From assembly GCA_009703055.1 (NCBI GenBank), contig WLGW01000005.1:1-47692 (forward strand): a stretch of DNA of 47,692 nt, written 5' to 3'. The notes beneath the pieces are model-generated. The model was not told the DNA's origin. It did not search any database and saw only the letters and a list, made by a program, of their open reading frames with translations. The position numbers and the translations under genes are program-made. Source of the stretch: Actinomycetota bacterium. GTDB taxonomy: Bacteria > Actinomycetota > Acidimicrobiia > Acidimicrobiales > Ilumatobacteraceae. This document shows positions 1-8,125 of the stretch, piece by piece. Numbering within the stretch: the stretch's first letter is position 1; every line of letters begins with the position of its first letter.

Positions 1-538
1 CATACGCATCCATCACCTCTTGATAACGATCAAGACTGAAGATGAGAGTGACGTTGACACTGCGTCCTTCGGCAATCATCTGTCGGATTGCTGGAAGACC
101 TTCCTTCGTTGCGGGAATCTTGATCATGACGTTCGATCGATTGATTCTTTCGTGAAGCTCCCGAGCTGCAGTCAGTGTTCTGTCACCGTCACGGGCCAAA
201 CGCGGGTCCACCTCAACACTGACGAAGCCATCAACGCCCTCCGATGATTCATATAGTCCAGAAAAGACATCAAGCGCGTCGTTGATGTCTTTGGTCACGA
301 GAGACCAATAAGCATCTAGCGGAGAAGCGCCCTGGCGAATCTCAGAGGAAAATTGATCGTCGTAATCTGCTGATCCCTGAATGGCCTTCTGAAAGATGGT
401 GGGATTTGATGTCAATCCACGCACTCCGGCTGCAATGAGCTCGGCAAGCTTCCCCGACGTGATGTAACTGCGTTGCAAGTTATCGAGCCACGGACTCTGT
501 CCATGTTCCGAGTACGTGCGAAGCAGAATCTCGCTCAC
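1..538 (-). CDS. tal: Transaldolase, N-terminal part (cut by window edge)
   Basis: This gene encodes transaldolase of the non-oxidative pentose phosphate pathway, which moves a dihydroxyacetone unit between sugar phosphates through a Schiff-base lysine. I translated the reverse strand myself because the ORF track misses it. After a GTG start the protein reads through DNLQRSYITSGKL, GVRGLTSNPTIFQKAI, VSVEVDPRLA, VMIKIPAT and NVTLIFSL, all hallmark transaldolase segments. The lysine of KIPAT is the expected Schiff-base residue. About 179 residues are visible and the C-terminus lies outside the window. The GTG overlaps the transketolase stop (TAGTG), so the two are translationally coupled in one operon. 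Identity is sure; only the start is slightly open. Confidence 0.93.
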   Translation of the reverse strand, partial: MSEILLRTYSEHGQSPWLDNLQRSYITSGKLAELIAAGVRGLTSNPTIFQKAIQGSADYDDQFSSEIRQGASPLDAYWSLVTKDINDALDVFSGLYESSEGVDGFVSVEVDPRLARDGDRTLTAARELHERINRSNVMIKIPATKEGLPAIRQMIAEGRSVNVTLIFSLDRYQEVMDAY

Positions 539-2490
539 TACGCGATTGCCCTCTTGACGGTGGCAGCAACGTTGCTCGCAGAAATGCCCAACTTCTCCAT
601 CACGACATTGCCCGGAGCGCTCGCTCCGAAACGGTCGATGCCAACGCTGTGTGTTGCGATTGCTGTCCAACCGAAAGTCGATCCGGCTTCGACACTGATT
701 CTCGGAAGAGACGTAGGAATGATTGCTTCTCTTTCAGAAGCAGGCAACGAAAGGAATCGTTCCCATGAAGGGAGAGACACAACATTCACAGCAATTCCGT
801 CTGCTTCGAGGAGAACCGACGCCTCTAGTGCTGTGCCGACTTCAGAGCCTGTTCCGATAACTGTTGCAACCGGTGATGATGCCTTCTTGATGATTGCAGC
901 ACCTGGCTGCACAGCAGAACCATCGGTAACGGACGGAACGTTCTGACGGCTGAGAATGATGGCCGTCGGACCATCGTGAGTAACAGCAGTGAGCCATGCA
1001 TGAGCGGTCTCATTCGGGTCAGCTGGTCGAATGACCTGTAAACCAGGAATTGACCGCAAGGAAGACAAATGTTCAATCGGTTGGTGCGTAGGACCGTCTT
1101 CTCCGACTCCGACAGAGTCGTGACTGAATACAAACACACAACGTGCGCCTGAGAGAGCCGCAAGGCGAATGGATGGTCGCATGTAATCGGCGAATACAAA
1201 GAAAGTTCCACCGACCGGAATGACGCCTCCGTGAAGAGCCATGCCGACCATTGCCGCACCCATTGCGTGCTCACGGATGCCGTAATACACCTGCTTACCT
1301 GATGGGTTCGATGACGAATACCCCGTTGCAGCCGACAACTTGGCACCAGTGTTCCCAGTGAGGTCAGCGGCACCGGCAATCACGTGTGGAAGGACATCAT
1401 CGGTTGCTTCAATAACCTTTTGAAAAGCTTGACGTGTTGCGAGGTTCGTCGAAGCGTCATAAACGGGCAGGGCAGCAGTAAGGGTTTTGACATCAACAGT
1501 TGATTGCTGATCGTCGAGCTTCTTCTTTGCAGCAGGAGAAATTGATGACTCCCAAGCAATGCGTGATGCACTGCCGCGAGAGAGAACATGTGAGCGGTAG
1601 GAAGCAACGAGATCTTCTGGTGCCCAGAATGGCTCGTCGGGAATTCCCATAACCTTTTTGACAGAGGTGACAAGCTCAGCAGTGAACGGGTTGCCATGGG
1701 CTTCGTGCTTATCGGTCATCTCTGGTGACGGGAAGCCGATGTGCGTGCGCAGCACAATCATTGTCGGAGCACCGGAATGATTCTTTGCCGCAAGAAGTAC
1801 TGACTCCAACGCGTCGCAATCCTCTGCGATTTCACCAGCCTCAATCACATTCCATCCATAGGAACGGAATCGAGCGGGAACATCGTCACTGCATGTCAGA
1901 TCTGTTGAGCCATCAATCGTGATCTTGTTGTCATCAAAAACACACACGAGGTGATCCAACTTGAGGTGACCTGCCAATGATGCAGCTTCGTGGCTGACAC
2001 CTTCCATCAAACATCCGTCTCCGACAATGACATATGTGTGGTGATCAACAGCATCGGCACCATGGACAGAACGAAGATGACTTTCTGCGATTGCCATTCC
2101 AACAGCATTCGCAAAACCCTGACCTAAGGGACCTGTTGTGACCTCAACACCAGCCGTGTGACCTACCTCAGGGTGACCAGGCGTTGCCGAATCCCACTGA
2201 CGAAAGTTCTTGAGGTCATCCAAAGAAAGACCCCATCCGCCGAGATACAAAAGTGCGTACTGGAGAATCGACGCGTGACCATTCGACAAGATGAATCGGT
2301 CTCTATTGAGCCATTGGGGCTGCGATGGGTCGTGCTGCAGAATTCGGCTGTAGAGAACATGCGCAAGAGGAGCCAGTGACATTGCGGTTCCCTGATGACC
2401 ACTCTTTGCTTTCAGGGGAGCATCGAGGGCCAGGCCACGAATAAGGGCAATCGCCAGTTGATCTTGTTCTGCAGTCAGTTTGTTAGCCAC
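538..2490 (-). CDS. tkt: Transketolase
   Basis: This is a thiamine-diphosphate transketolase of 650 aa, the normal full length, which transfers two-carbon ketol units between pentose phosphate pathway sugars. Visible signatures are SNGHASILQYALLYLGGW near residue 70, TPGHPE, TGPLGQGFANAVGMA, the TPP/metal motif GDGCLMEGVSHEA followed by FDDNKITIDG, and in the pyrimidine domain FSHDSVGVGEDGPTHQP and IRPADPNET. The C-terminal domain is complete. The GTG start overlaps the end of the upstream nagA-like gene by 8 bp and the stop overlaps the transaldolase GTG, so nagA-tkt-tal is a tight operon. The operon joins amino-sugar salvage with the non-oxidative pentose phosphate pathway. Confidence 0.97.
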   Translation of the reverse strand: MANKLTAEQDQLAIALIRGLALDAPLKAKSGHQGTAMSLAPLAHVLYSRILQHDPSQPQWLNRDRFILSNGHASILQYALLYLGGWGLSLDDLKNFRQWDSATPGHPEVGHTAGVEVTTGPLGQGFANAVGMAIAESHLRSVHGADAVDHHTYVIVGDGCLMEGVSHEAASLAGHLKLDHLVCVFDDNKITIDGSTDLTCSDDVPARFRSYGWNVIEAGEIAEDCDALESVLLAAKNHSGAPTMIVLRTHIGFPSPEMTDKHEAHGNPFTAELVTSVKKVMGIPDEPFWAPEDLVASYRSHVLSRGSASRIAWESSISPAAKKKLDDQQSTVDVKTLTAALPVYDASTNLATRQAFQKVIEATDDVLPHVIAGAADLTGNTGAKLSAATGYSSSNPSGKQVYYGIREHAMGAAMVGMALHGGVIPVGGTFFVFADYMRPSIRLAALSGARCVFVFSHDSVGVGEDGPTHQPIEHLSSLRSIPGLQVIRPADPNETAHAWLTAVTHDGPTAIILSRQNVPSVTDGSAVQPGAAIIKKASSPVATVIGTGSEVGTALEASVLLEADGIAVNVVSLPSWERFLSLPASEREAIIPTSLPRISVEAGSTFGWTAIATHSVGIDRFGASAPGNVVMEKLGISASNVAATVKRAIA

Positions 2491-3574
2491 GTAGAGACAC
2501 TAATCGGCTCCATGTCCTCGTCACGCAGAGCGAGTCATCGAGCGCCACAAAATCTGCCGGTTGTCCAACCACAAGTCGTCCGACTCCTTTGAGACCGACC
2601 GCATCAGCAGGGGAGGACGTTGCGGCACGAAGCGCTTGTTCAAGGGAGACGCCTGCATCCGTCACAATTCTTCGCACGCACTCGGCCAGCGGGGTTGAGC
2701 TACCGGCCAGAGTGCCATCTGGCAATCGAGGAGAACCGTCACGAATACTGATGTTTCTCTTTTGTGCCCACTGCGAAGTCCAGCCCACCGAGTCTGAAAC
2801 AAGACAGATACGACCATCTCCCTTGACCGTGAATGCAAGAAAAATGGCCTGCGGTGAAACATGGACTAGGTCACCAATGAGTCCGGCGAAAACCTCGGAG
2901 TCATTAAGAGCCATCAGTGCAAGGCCATCATCGCGATGATGTACTCCACTCATGCCATTAAAAAGGTGTGTGACGAGTTGAGCACCGGATTGTCTACATT
3001 CGCTCCATTGCGAAAGGGTGGGTCGAGAGTGGCCAATGGAAACGGCGATGTTTTGGTTACGAAGAAGGGCAACAGCTTCGCCAACATGCTCTTGCTCGGC
3101 AGCCAGCGTCACCAATCGAACAGAAGACGAGAGCCCTTGAATCCATTCTTTGTCGAAAGCGATGATCCAATCTGGATTATGGGCTCCTGGCGCTTGACCT
3201 AAGAACGGGCCCTCTACGTGTACTCCAGCAAAGCCAGGAATCTCCGAGGATGTTGCAGCACTATCAATAGTTGCAAGTGATTTCGAGAGTGATTCCAACG
3301 GCGCAGTCGTGATGGTCCCCAACCAGGTGGTTGTACCCAGTTGTTGCAGACGAACACCTAAATCATGCAAATCGTTTTGAGTACCCCGAGCAACATCCCA
3401 TTGCTCGAAGCCATTCATCTGAATATCGACAAAGCCTGGAGAGAGAAGGTGGTGATCAGCCGAACCTTGAAAAGGCTCAATTGATGTGACGACGCCGTCG
3501 ACATACGTCAGTCGACGAGGGCCATGCAATGTGTCTCCATCAAAGAAGTGATCACAGGTAACGACAACCGTCAT
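2483..3574 (-). CDS. nagA: N-acetylglucosamine-6-phosphate deacetylase-like amidohydrolase
   Basis: This 363-aa protein belongs to the NagA branch of the amidohydrolase superfamily and should deacetylate GlcNAc-6-P to glucosamine-6-P. Evidence: LSPGFVDIQMNG near the N-terminus, the metal-ligand motif HVEGPFLG followed by GAHN, SIGHSRPT, VTHLFNGMSGVHHRDDGL, GLIGDLVHVSP, and LVSDSVGW, where TDA is usual but the catalytic Asp is kept. It is a little shorter than typical NagA (about 380 aa). The ATG is preceded by TACTCT with exactly 6 nt between, suggesting a leaderless message. It is the first gene of the nagA-tkt-tal operon. No nagB or PTS gene is visible in this window. Confidence 0.86.
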   Translation of the reverse strand: MTVVVTCDHFFDGDTLHGPRRLTYVDGVVTSIEPFQGSADHHLLSPGFVDIQMNGFEQWDVARGTQNDLHDLGVRLQQLGTTTWLGTITTAPLESLSKSLATIDSAATSSEIPGFAGVHVEGPFLGQAPGAHNPDWIIAFDKEWIQGLSSSVRLVTLAAEQEHVGEAVALLRNQNIAVSIGHSRPTLSQWSECRQSGAQLVTHLFNGMSGVHHRDDGLALMALNDSEVFAGLIGDLVHVSPQAIFLAFTVKGDGRICLVSDSVGWTSQWAQKRNISIRDGSPRLPDGTLAGSSTPLAECVRRIVTDAGVSLEQALRAATSSPADAVGLKGVGRLVVGQPADFVALDDSLCVTRTWSRLVSLRG

Positions 3575-3580
3575 GGTGTC

Positions 3581-3586
3581 AGAGTA
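3581..3586 (-). promoter_or_regulatory. Leaderless-type -10 box of nagA
   Basis: On the minus strand TACTCT is followed by 6 nt (GACACC) and the ATG of nagA. The spacing places the transcription start on the start codon. No convincing -35 is seen. Confidence 0.55.
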
Positions 3587-3594
3587 GTTGTGTT

Positions 3595-4356
3595 CTATGC
3601 AGCGCCAGTGCGTGCTGCGCGTGACAGCCTCACATCGTTGAAACGAAGTGTCGCTAATCGGAATGTCTTAAGAGTGCTGATGACCCACCAGCCGGGATCG
3701 ATCTGGCCCCGCTTGTGAGACAGACGTGGCGAGGATGGTGCTGCATGGTGATTGTTATGCAGACCTTCACCCATTGTGAGAAATGCAAGCCACTGAAGAT
3801 TCGTTGCCTGATTTGCATATGGACGACGCCCAAAGTGATGACCCAATGCGTTCACGCCTGCATTGACCGCAAGATAAACGTTGGCGTGAATGAATGCGGC
3901 CAGCAGACCAGTCCACGGACCAAGCACAACCATCAAAATGATGATTCCAGTGACAAGACCCGTCTTGTTGTGTCCAAAGAACATGCGATCCCATTTGTCG
4001 TCGGGAAGATCCCTTGCGTACTTATCAATGATGCTCTTGTCTGCGAGAGCCTCCCGATACAACATCACATTGCCTTTTTGGACACGTTTCCAACCCAGCA
4101 ACACAGGGGAGTGTGGGTCACCTTCAGAATCGGTAAATGCATGGTGCTTACGGTGAACCGCAACCCACTCTTTTGGTTTGATTCCTGTTGTCAGCCAGAT
4201 CAACGCTCGAAACACCCACGCAACCGATGGACGCAGTGTCAGCGCTCGGTGACTCAACCCACGGTGAAGGTACACAGTCGTACACGTGTTGGCGACCGTG
4301 GTGACGACGGCAGCCGCGATGACCGCCACGAGGATTGAGGACAGAATCGAATTCAT
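3595..4356 (-). CDS. Membrane fatty acid desaturase (acyl-CoA/acyl-lipid delta-9 type)
   Basis: This is a di-iron integral membrane desaturase that introduces a cis double bond into acyl chains. All three histidine boxes are present: HRGLSH (HX4H) near the N-terminus, HRKHHAF (HXXHH) in the middle, and HNNHHAAP near the C-terminus. Hydrophobic stretches lie before box 1 and between boxes 2 and 3, matching the family topology. The ORF track starts at a GTG at 4374. I prefer ATG 4356 (253 aa) because TATGGT lies exactly 6 nt before it, and because the GTG lies inside the operator palindrome. It is divergent from a TetR regulator, the familiar arrangement for desaturase control in response to the acyl-chain pool. 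Confidence 0.92.
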   Translation of the reverse strand: MNSILSSILVAVIAAAVVTTVANTCTTVYLHRGLSHRALTLRPSVAWVFRALIWLTTGIKPKEWVAVHRKHHAFTDSEGDPHSPVLLGWKRVQKGNVMLYREALADKSIIDKYARDLPDDKWDRMFFGHNKTGLVTGIIILMVVLGPWTGLLAAFIHANVYLAVNAGVNALGHHFGRRPYANQATNLQWLAFLTMGEGLHNNHHAAPSSPRLSHKRGQIDPGWWVISTLKTFRLATLRFNDVRLSRAARTGAA

Positions 4357-4362
4357 GACTGA

Positions 4363-4368
4363 ACCATA
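4363..4368 (-). promoter_or_regulatory. -10 box of the desaturase gene
   Basis: TATGGT on the minus strand, then TCAGTC, then ATG 4356. The region 17 nt further upstream, where a -35 would sit, is covered by the palindrome at 4374-4391. Confidence 0.6.
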
Positions 4369-4373
4369 ACTCA

Positions 4374-4391
4374 CTACCTACTGGTAGGTAG
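4374..4391. promoter_or_regulatory. Perfect 18-bp palindrome, probable TetR operator
   Basis: The site reads CTACCTAC-TG-GTAGGTAG, with two perfect 8-bp arms and a 2-bp centre. It lies between the divergent desaturase and tetR genes and covers the predicted -35/spacer region of both promoters. Binding there would repress both genes and make the regulator autoregulatory. This is the form expected for FadR/DesT/TetR-type lipid regulators. The regulator identity is inferred from adjacency. Confidence 0.75.
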
Positions 4392-4404
4392 GCAGTGGAG
4401 CCGA

Positions 4405-4410
4405 TATCTT
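4405..4410 (+). promoter_or_regulatory. -10 box of tetR
   Basis: TATCTT followed by 6 nt and the GTG at 4417 predicts a leaderless transcript. The -35 position (about 4382-4387) lies inside the palindrome. Confidence 0.55.
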
Positions 4411-4416
4411 GTCACG

Positions 4417-5040
4417 GTGTCCAATGCAACAAGTTCTGAGTCTTCCCCGTCAACTCGGGATCAGATTCTTGATGAAGCCCTGAAGTGCTTTGCGGAAAAG
4501 GGCTATGAGGGCACATCGTTGAATGACATCGCTGCGGGCGTCGGCATTCGGCGCCCCAGCCTCTTGCACCACTTTGCGAGCAAGGAAACTCTGTACGGAG
4601 ATGTCTTCGAACGGCTGTTATCTGACTGGATGGAGCGACTCGATGAGGCAATTGCTGTGCCGGCCACCGGGTGGGACAAAGCAGAACTAGTTCTTCGAGC
4701 CTGTCTTGATCTGTTTGCTGAAACGCCGGACTATGTGCGAATCATGAGACGAGAAGCTCTTGACGGCGGGATTCACTTGGGAATCGATCTTTCAGGTGTT
4801 CTGCGACCTTTCTTTGACAATGCCGTCACATATTTGGAAGGCCAGATGGATGCGGGTGTCTTCACACGACTTGATGCACGTCACCTTCTCATCACCGGAT
4901 ACGGCGCCATTTTGACGTATTTCTCTGATTCTCCATTTGTTGATGGGCTGATTGATGACAATGCGATGAACACAAAGAACATCTCTGATCATCAAGAGCA
5001 CGTCATTCAATTCTTTCGGTCTGCGCTTCTTCGTTCGTAG
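4417..5040 (+). CDS. TetR-family transcriptional regulator (probable desaturase regulator)
   Basis: The 207-aa protein has a TetR N-terminal helix-turn-helix: RDQILDEALKCFAEKGYEGT, then SLNDIAAGVGIRRPSLLHHF and the ASKETLYGDVFERL helix, residues about 10-60. The rest is a helical ligand-binding and dimerisation domain. The GTG start fits a leaderless -10 box 6 nt upstream. It is divergent from a membrane desaturase and separated from it by a perfect palindrome, so the most likely role is repressing the desaturase and itself, releasing on an acyl-CoA ligand. The ligand is inference. The hydrolase downstream has its own promoter. Confidence 0.9.
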   Translation: MSNATSSESSPSTRDQILDEALKCFAEKGYEGTSLNDIAAGVGIRRPSLLHHFASKETLYGDVFERLLSDWMERLDEAIAVPATGWDKAELVLRACLDLFAETPDYVRIMRREALDGGIHLGIDLSGVLRPFFDNAVTYLEGQMDAGVFTRLDARHLLITGYGAILTYFSDSPFVDGLIDDNAMNTKNISDHQEHVIQFFRSALLRS

Positions 5041-5057
5041 GTAATCGCTCCATCGTC

Positions 5058-5063
5058 TACCGT
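5058..5063 (+). promoter_or_regulatory. -10 box of the alpha/beta hydrolase gene
   Basis: TACCGT, 6 nt, then ATG 5070. This is leaderless spacing, with no -35 of note. Confidence 0.5.
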
Positions 5064-5069
5064 CGGGGC

Positions 5070-5846
5070 ATGGCAGTTTTCGAACATCACGGTCGCAATA
5101 TTGGTTACAACGTCAACGGTACTGGACCTGCAATCCTCGCTTTTCACGGAACGACGCAGACAGGGAACGCATGGGACCAAGTGCGCGATGCTTGTGCAGA
5201 AGAGCGCACGTGGATTGTCTTTGAATTCCCCGGTTCTGGCGAGTCAAGCATGCCAACTTCTCCATTGGACCTAGATGAAATCATCATTGACGCCCTCGCG
5301 CTGATGACCCATCTAGGACACAGCACTTTCCATGTCGTTGGTTATTCGCTCGGAGCAGTGTGTGCTCTTCACATGGCTGCTCAACACCCTTCAAGCGTTC
5401 TTTCTGTGACGTCGCTGTGTGGCTGGTCTCAAAGCGATGCGCGCATGCGAGGAACTTTCGATCTATGGCGTCGATTGATTTCAATCGGACCAGATCTCTT
5501 CATTCGATATGCATTGGTTGATGGCTACACACCAGAGACAATCGCCGTCATTGAGCCAATGTGGGAAGGCGCTGTGGCAATGGCCGCTGCAACTGTGCAA
5601 CCAGGGTCAGATGCTCATCTCGAGCTAGACATCCGGATTGACATCGAATCCGACTTGCCCCTCATTTCTTCCCCGTGTTTGGTCATTGGAGGGCAGCAAG
5701 ATCGGTGGGTGGATATCTCAAAGTCTCGACACATTGCTTCGCAAGTGCGCGAATCCACCCTGGTGGAACTTCCAGCTGGACACTTGGTAATTGGAGAAAT
5801 GCCTGCCGATATTGCCTCCCTCATTGGGGCGCACACGACTCGATAG
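5070..5846 (+). CDS. Alpha/beta-hydrolase fold protein
   Basis: A 258-aa soluble alpha/beta hydrolase. The oxyanion-hole region is AFHGTTQTGNAWDQV near residue 26. The nucleophile elbow GYSLGAVCA (GxSxG) is near residue 91. An acid candidate is the Asp of GGQQDRWVD, and the histidine is in PAGHLVIGEMP near the C-terminus. No signal peptide is visible, so it is probably cytoplasmic. Substrate cannot be read from the sequence; esterase, lactonase or menaquinone-type hydrolase are all possible. It lies between the TetR/desaturase pair and an acyl-CoA synthetase, which hints at lipid or acyl metabolism. Confidence 0.85.
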   Translation: MAVFEHHGRNIGYNVNGTGPAILAFHGTTQTGNAWDQVRDACAEERTWIVFEFPGSGESSMPTSPLDLDEIIIDALALMTHLGHSTFHVVGYSLGAVCALHMAAQHPSSVLSVTSLCGWSQSDARMRGTFDLWRRLISIGPDLFIRYALVDGYTPETIAVIEPMWEGAVAMAAATVQPGSDAHLELDIRIDIESDLPLISSPCLVIGGQQDRWVDISKSRHIASQVRESTLVELPAGHLVIGEMPADIASLIGAHTTR

Positions 5847-5892
5847 TCATTCAGCCGTTCTTTGCACGGGGTATTGACTACGGTATGTAGCC

Positions 5893-8049
5893 GTGTCAAC
5901 TCATAGTTCTTCCACCTTGTCCGAAGCAGCCTCAAAGGAATTGCTCGCGGCGTATGGCGTGCCTTTCGCCGCTGAACTTAAAGTCTTTACCGCTGCAGAT
6001 GCAGTGGAAGCCGCCCATCAGTTGGGGTATCCCGTTGTTGCAAAACTTGGTGGGGACAAGATTGCCCACAAGACAGAGCGCGGCCTCGTTCGTCTTCGTT
6101 TGTCGGACGCATCAGCGGTGGAGAAAGCCGCAACAGAGCTTTTTGCAGCAGCCACGGCCGACGACGGTGAAGTTCATGTGCTCGTGGCCCCCATGGTCTC
6201 TGGCTCACGCGAGTTGATCGCCGGACTTCTCGTTGACCAGCAGTTCGGCCCGACAGTGATGCTGGGCGTCGGAGGCATCATGGCGGAAGTCATTAAGGAC
6301 GTTGCTTTCAGACCAGCTCCGCTGACGAAAGAGATTGCACTCGACATGGTGAAGTCACTGCGCATGCAAGGACTCTTGGAAGAGTTCCGCGGTGAGACCG
6401 CTGTCAACGTTGATCAGGTCGTTGCATGCCTGATGGGACTCTCAGCCGTTGCTGCTGATCGAACAGACATTGTCTCTGTCGATATCAATCCACTCATCGT
6501 GAAAAGTGATGGCTCGATTGTTGCTGTCGATGCTCTAGTCGAATTAGGTCAACGCTCCACAAACGAGGGGACTGTTCGGCCTGCCTACTCGCAGGAGCAG
6601 TTCATGGCCCTGTTTGAGCCACGTGGCGTGCTTGTCACCGGGGCATCAACTCACCCAGGCAAGTTCGGTTTTGTATCTCTCCACAACATTCTTGCGAGCG
6701 GATACAACGGTGCTGTTTTTGGGACGAATCTTCAGGGCGAAGAAGTACTCGGAATTAAGACTGTTGCTGACATTGCTTCGCTTCCCGATGGACAGATTGA
6801 CCTCGTATTCGTATGCACTCCTGCTTCAGCGAATCCAGATTTGTTGCGTGCTTGTGCACAGAAAGGTGTGAAGGCAGCCTTTCTCACATCGGCGGGTTAC
6901 GGAGAAGCCGGCGATGAAGGGCGCAAGTTGGAAGATGAACTCATTGCACTTGCAGACGAGTTGGGAATTCTGCTTGCAGGACCAAACGGTCAGGGCGTGG
7001 TGTCAACACCTGCACATCTGTGTGCACAAATTGTTGCTCCTTATCCACCAGCAGGTGCAATCGCAGTTGCAAGTCAGAGTGGCAACTTTGTTTCCAGCTT
7101 CCTCAACTATGCACGACAGACCGGTGTGGGAATTAGTCGCGCAGTTTCAGCTGGCAATGCGGCGGCGCTCGGGGTTGCAGATCTCATCGAGTGGTACGGA
7201 ACAGACGATGCGACACGTGTATCGCTTGCATATGTCGAAGGCATCAGCGACGGAGCGGGCCTGATGAAGAGACTTTCTCAGGCAGCGAAGAAGAAGCCTG
7301 TCGTATTAGTCAAGGGCGGTGCAACAGAAAATGGCGCGCGCGCAGCTGCAAGCCACACAGGTGCTTTGGCTGCAAACGATTCCATCTTCGACGGCGCATG
7401 TCGAGCAGGTGGCATCTCACGCGCAGCAACAGTGGAAGAAGCGTTTGAAGCTGCTGCGACATTCGCAACACAGCCTCTTCCGAAGGGACCGAAGGTCATC
7501 ATCTTGACCACAGCTGGTGGGTGGGGAGTCGTGACGAGCGATGCAATCGCGCGAGACGGTTCTCTTGAACTCATGGAACTCCCGGCTGACCTTCAAAAGC
7601 AGATTGATACAAAGCTTCCACCACGATGGAGTCGCAATAATCCCGTTGACTGTGCCGGTGGCGAAACGCGTGACACCATTCCTGAAGTTATGGAGATGAT
7701 TGCATCGCACCCAGAAGTTGATGCAGTGATTTATCTTGGCCTCGGAATTCAAGCCAACCAGGCCCGTCTCATGCGAGAAGGACGATTCCATCCAGACCAC
7801 GGTCTTGAACGCATTGTTGAGTATCACGAGCGTCAAGATGCGCGATTTGCGCAAGCAGCACATGAGTTGTCACTTCGAACAGGCAAGCCAATTCTCGTCG
7901 CAACTGAGTTAGCGGTTGCAGATCCAGAGAACGCAGGAGTTGTCGCTGTTCGTGAATCAGGTCGACTGTGTTACGCAAGCGGTAACAGGGCAGTAGCGGC
8001 ACTCGGTCATCTCTATCGTTACGCAGTTCACACAGGAGTGGCTCGTTAA
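5893..8049 (+). CDS. NDP-forming acyl-CoA synthetase (acetate-CoA ligase, ADP-forming type)
   Basis: The 718-aa protein has the fused architecture of ADP-forming acyl-CoA synthetases. It carries an N-terminal ATP-grasp domain (AAYGVPFA, GYPVVAKLGGDKIAHKTERGLVRL, MVSGSRELIAGLLVDQQFGP; residues 1-230). A CoA-binding Rossmann domain follows (FEPRGVLVTGASTHPGKFG, VFVCTPA, AGPNGQG; about 240-370). Last is a succinyl-CoA-ligase-like domain with SQSGNFVSSFLN and the phosphohistidine segment AASHTGALAANDS (His about 488). It converts an acyl-CoA to acid plus ATP, or the reverse. The ATP-grasp-first order is that of the larger single-chain enzymes, including feruloyl-CoA and other acid-CoA ligases, so the substrate stays open. 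The GTG start follows TACGGT by 8 nt. Confidence 0.9.
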   Translation: MSTHSSSTLSEAASKELLAAYGVPFAAELKVFTAADAVEAAHQLGYPVVAKLGGDKIAHKTERGLVRLRLSDASAVEKAATELFAAATADDGEVHVLVAPMVSGSRELIAGLLVDQQFGPTVMLGVGGIMAEVIKDVAFRPAPLTKEIALDMVKSLRMQGLLEEFRGETAVNVDQVVACLMGLSAVAADRTDIVSVDINPLIVKSDGSIVAVDALVELGQRSTNEGTVRPAYSQEQFMALFEPRGVLVTGASTHPGKFGFVSLHNILASGYNGAVFGTNLQGEEVLGIKTVADIASLPDGQIDLVFVCTPASANPDLLRACAQKGVKAAFLTSAGYGEAGDEGRKLEDELIALADELGILLAGPNGQGVVSTPAHLCAQIVAPYPPAGAIAVASQSGNFVSSFLNYARQTGVGISRAVSAGNAAALGVADLIEWYGTDDATRVSLAYVEGISDGAGLMKRLSQAAKKKPVVLVKGGATENGARAAASHTGALAANDSIFDGACRAGGISRAATVEEAFEAAATFATQPLPKGPKVIILTTAGGWGVVTSDAIARDGSLELMELPADLQKQIDTKLPPRWSRNNPVDCAGGETRDTIPEVMEMIASHPEVDAVIYLGLGIQANQARLMREGRFHPDHGLERIVEYHERQDARFAQAAHELSLRTGKPILVATELAVADPENAGVVAVRESGRLCYASGNRAVAALGHLYRYAVHTGVAR

Positions 8050-8125
8050 GAAGTCATCGTCCTCGGGGAGACGCCGCGCCAAGGACCCTGTCAAGGTTGT
8101 TCTGAGCGCCGGAGTCATTGGCGCG

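Noticed and set aside
20-247. Plus-strand ORF of 75 aa at the left edge
   Set aside because: It is a shadow of the transaldolase gene, which reads cleanly on the minus strand.
473-946. Plus-strand ORF of 157 aa
   Set aside because: Antisense to the transaldolase/transketolase junction; no domain and wrong strand for the operon.
3715-4338. Plus-strand ORF of 207 aa (and 88 aa nested)
   Set aside because: Mirror of the desaturase gene; the histidine boxes on the minus strand are decisive.
7417-7863. Minus-strand ORFs inside the NDP-forming acyl-CoA synthetase gene
   Set aside because: No motifs, and the plus-strand gene has intact domains throughout.
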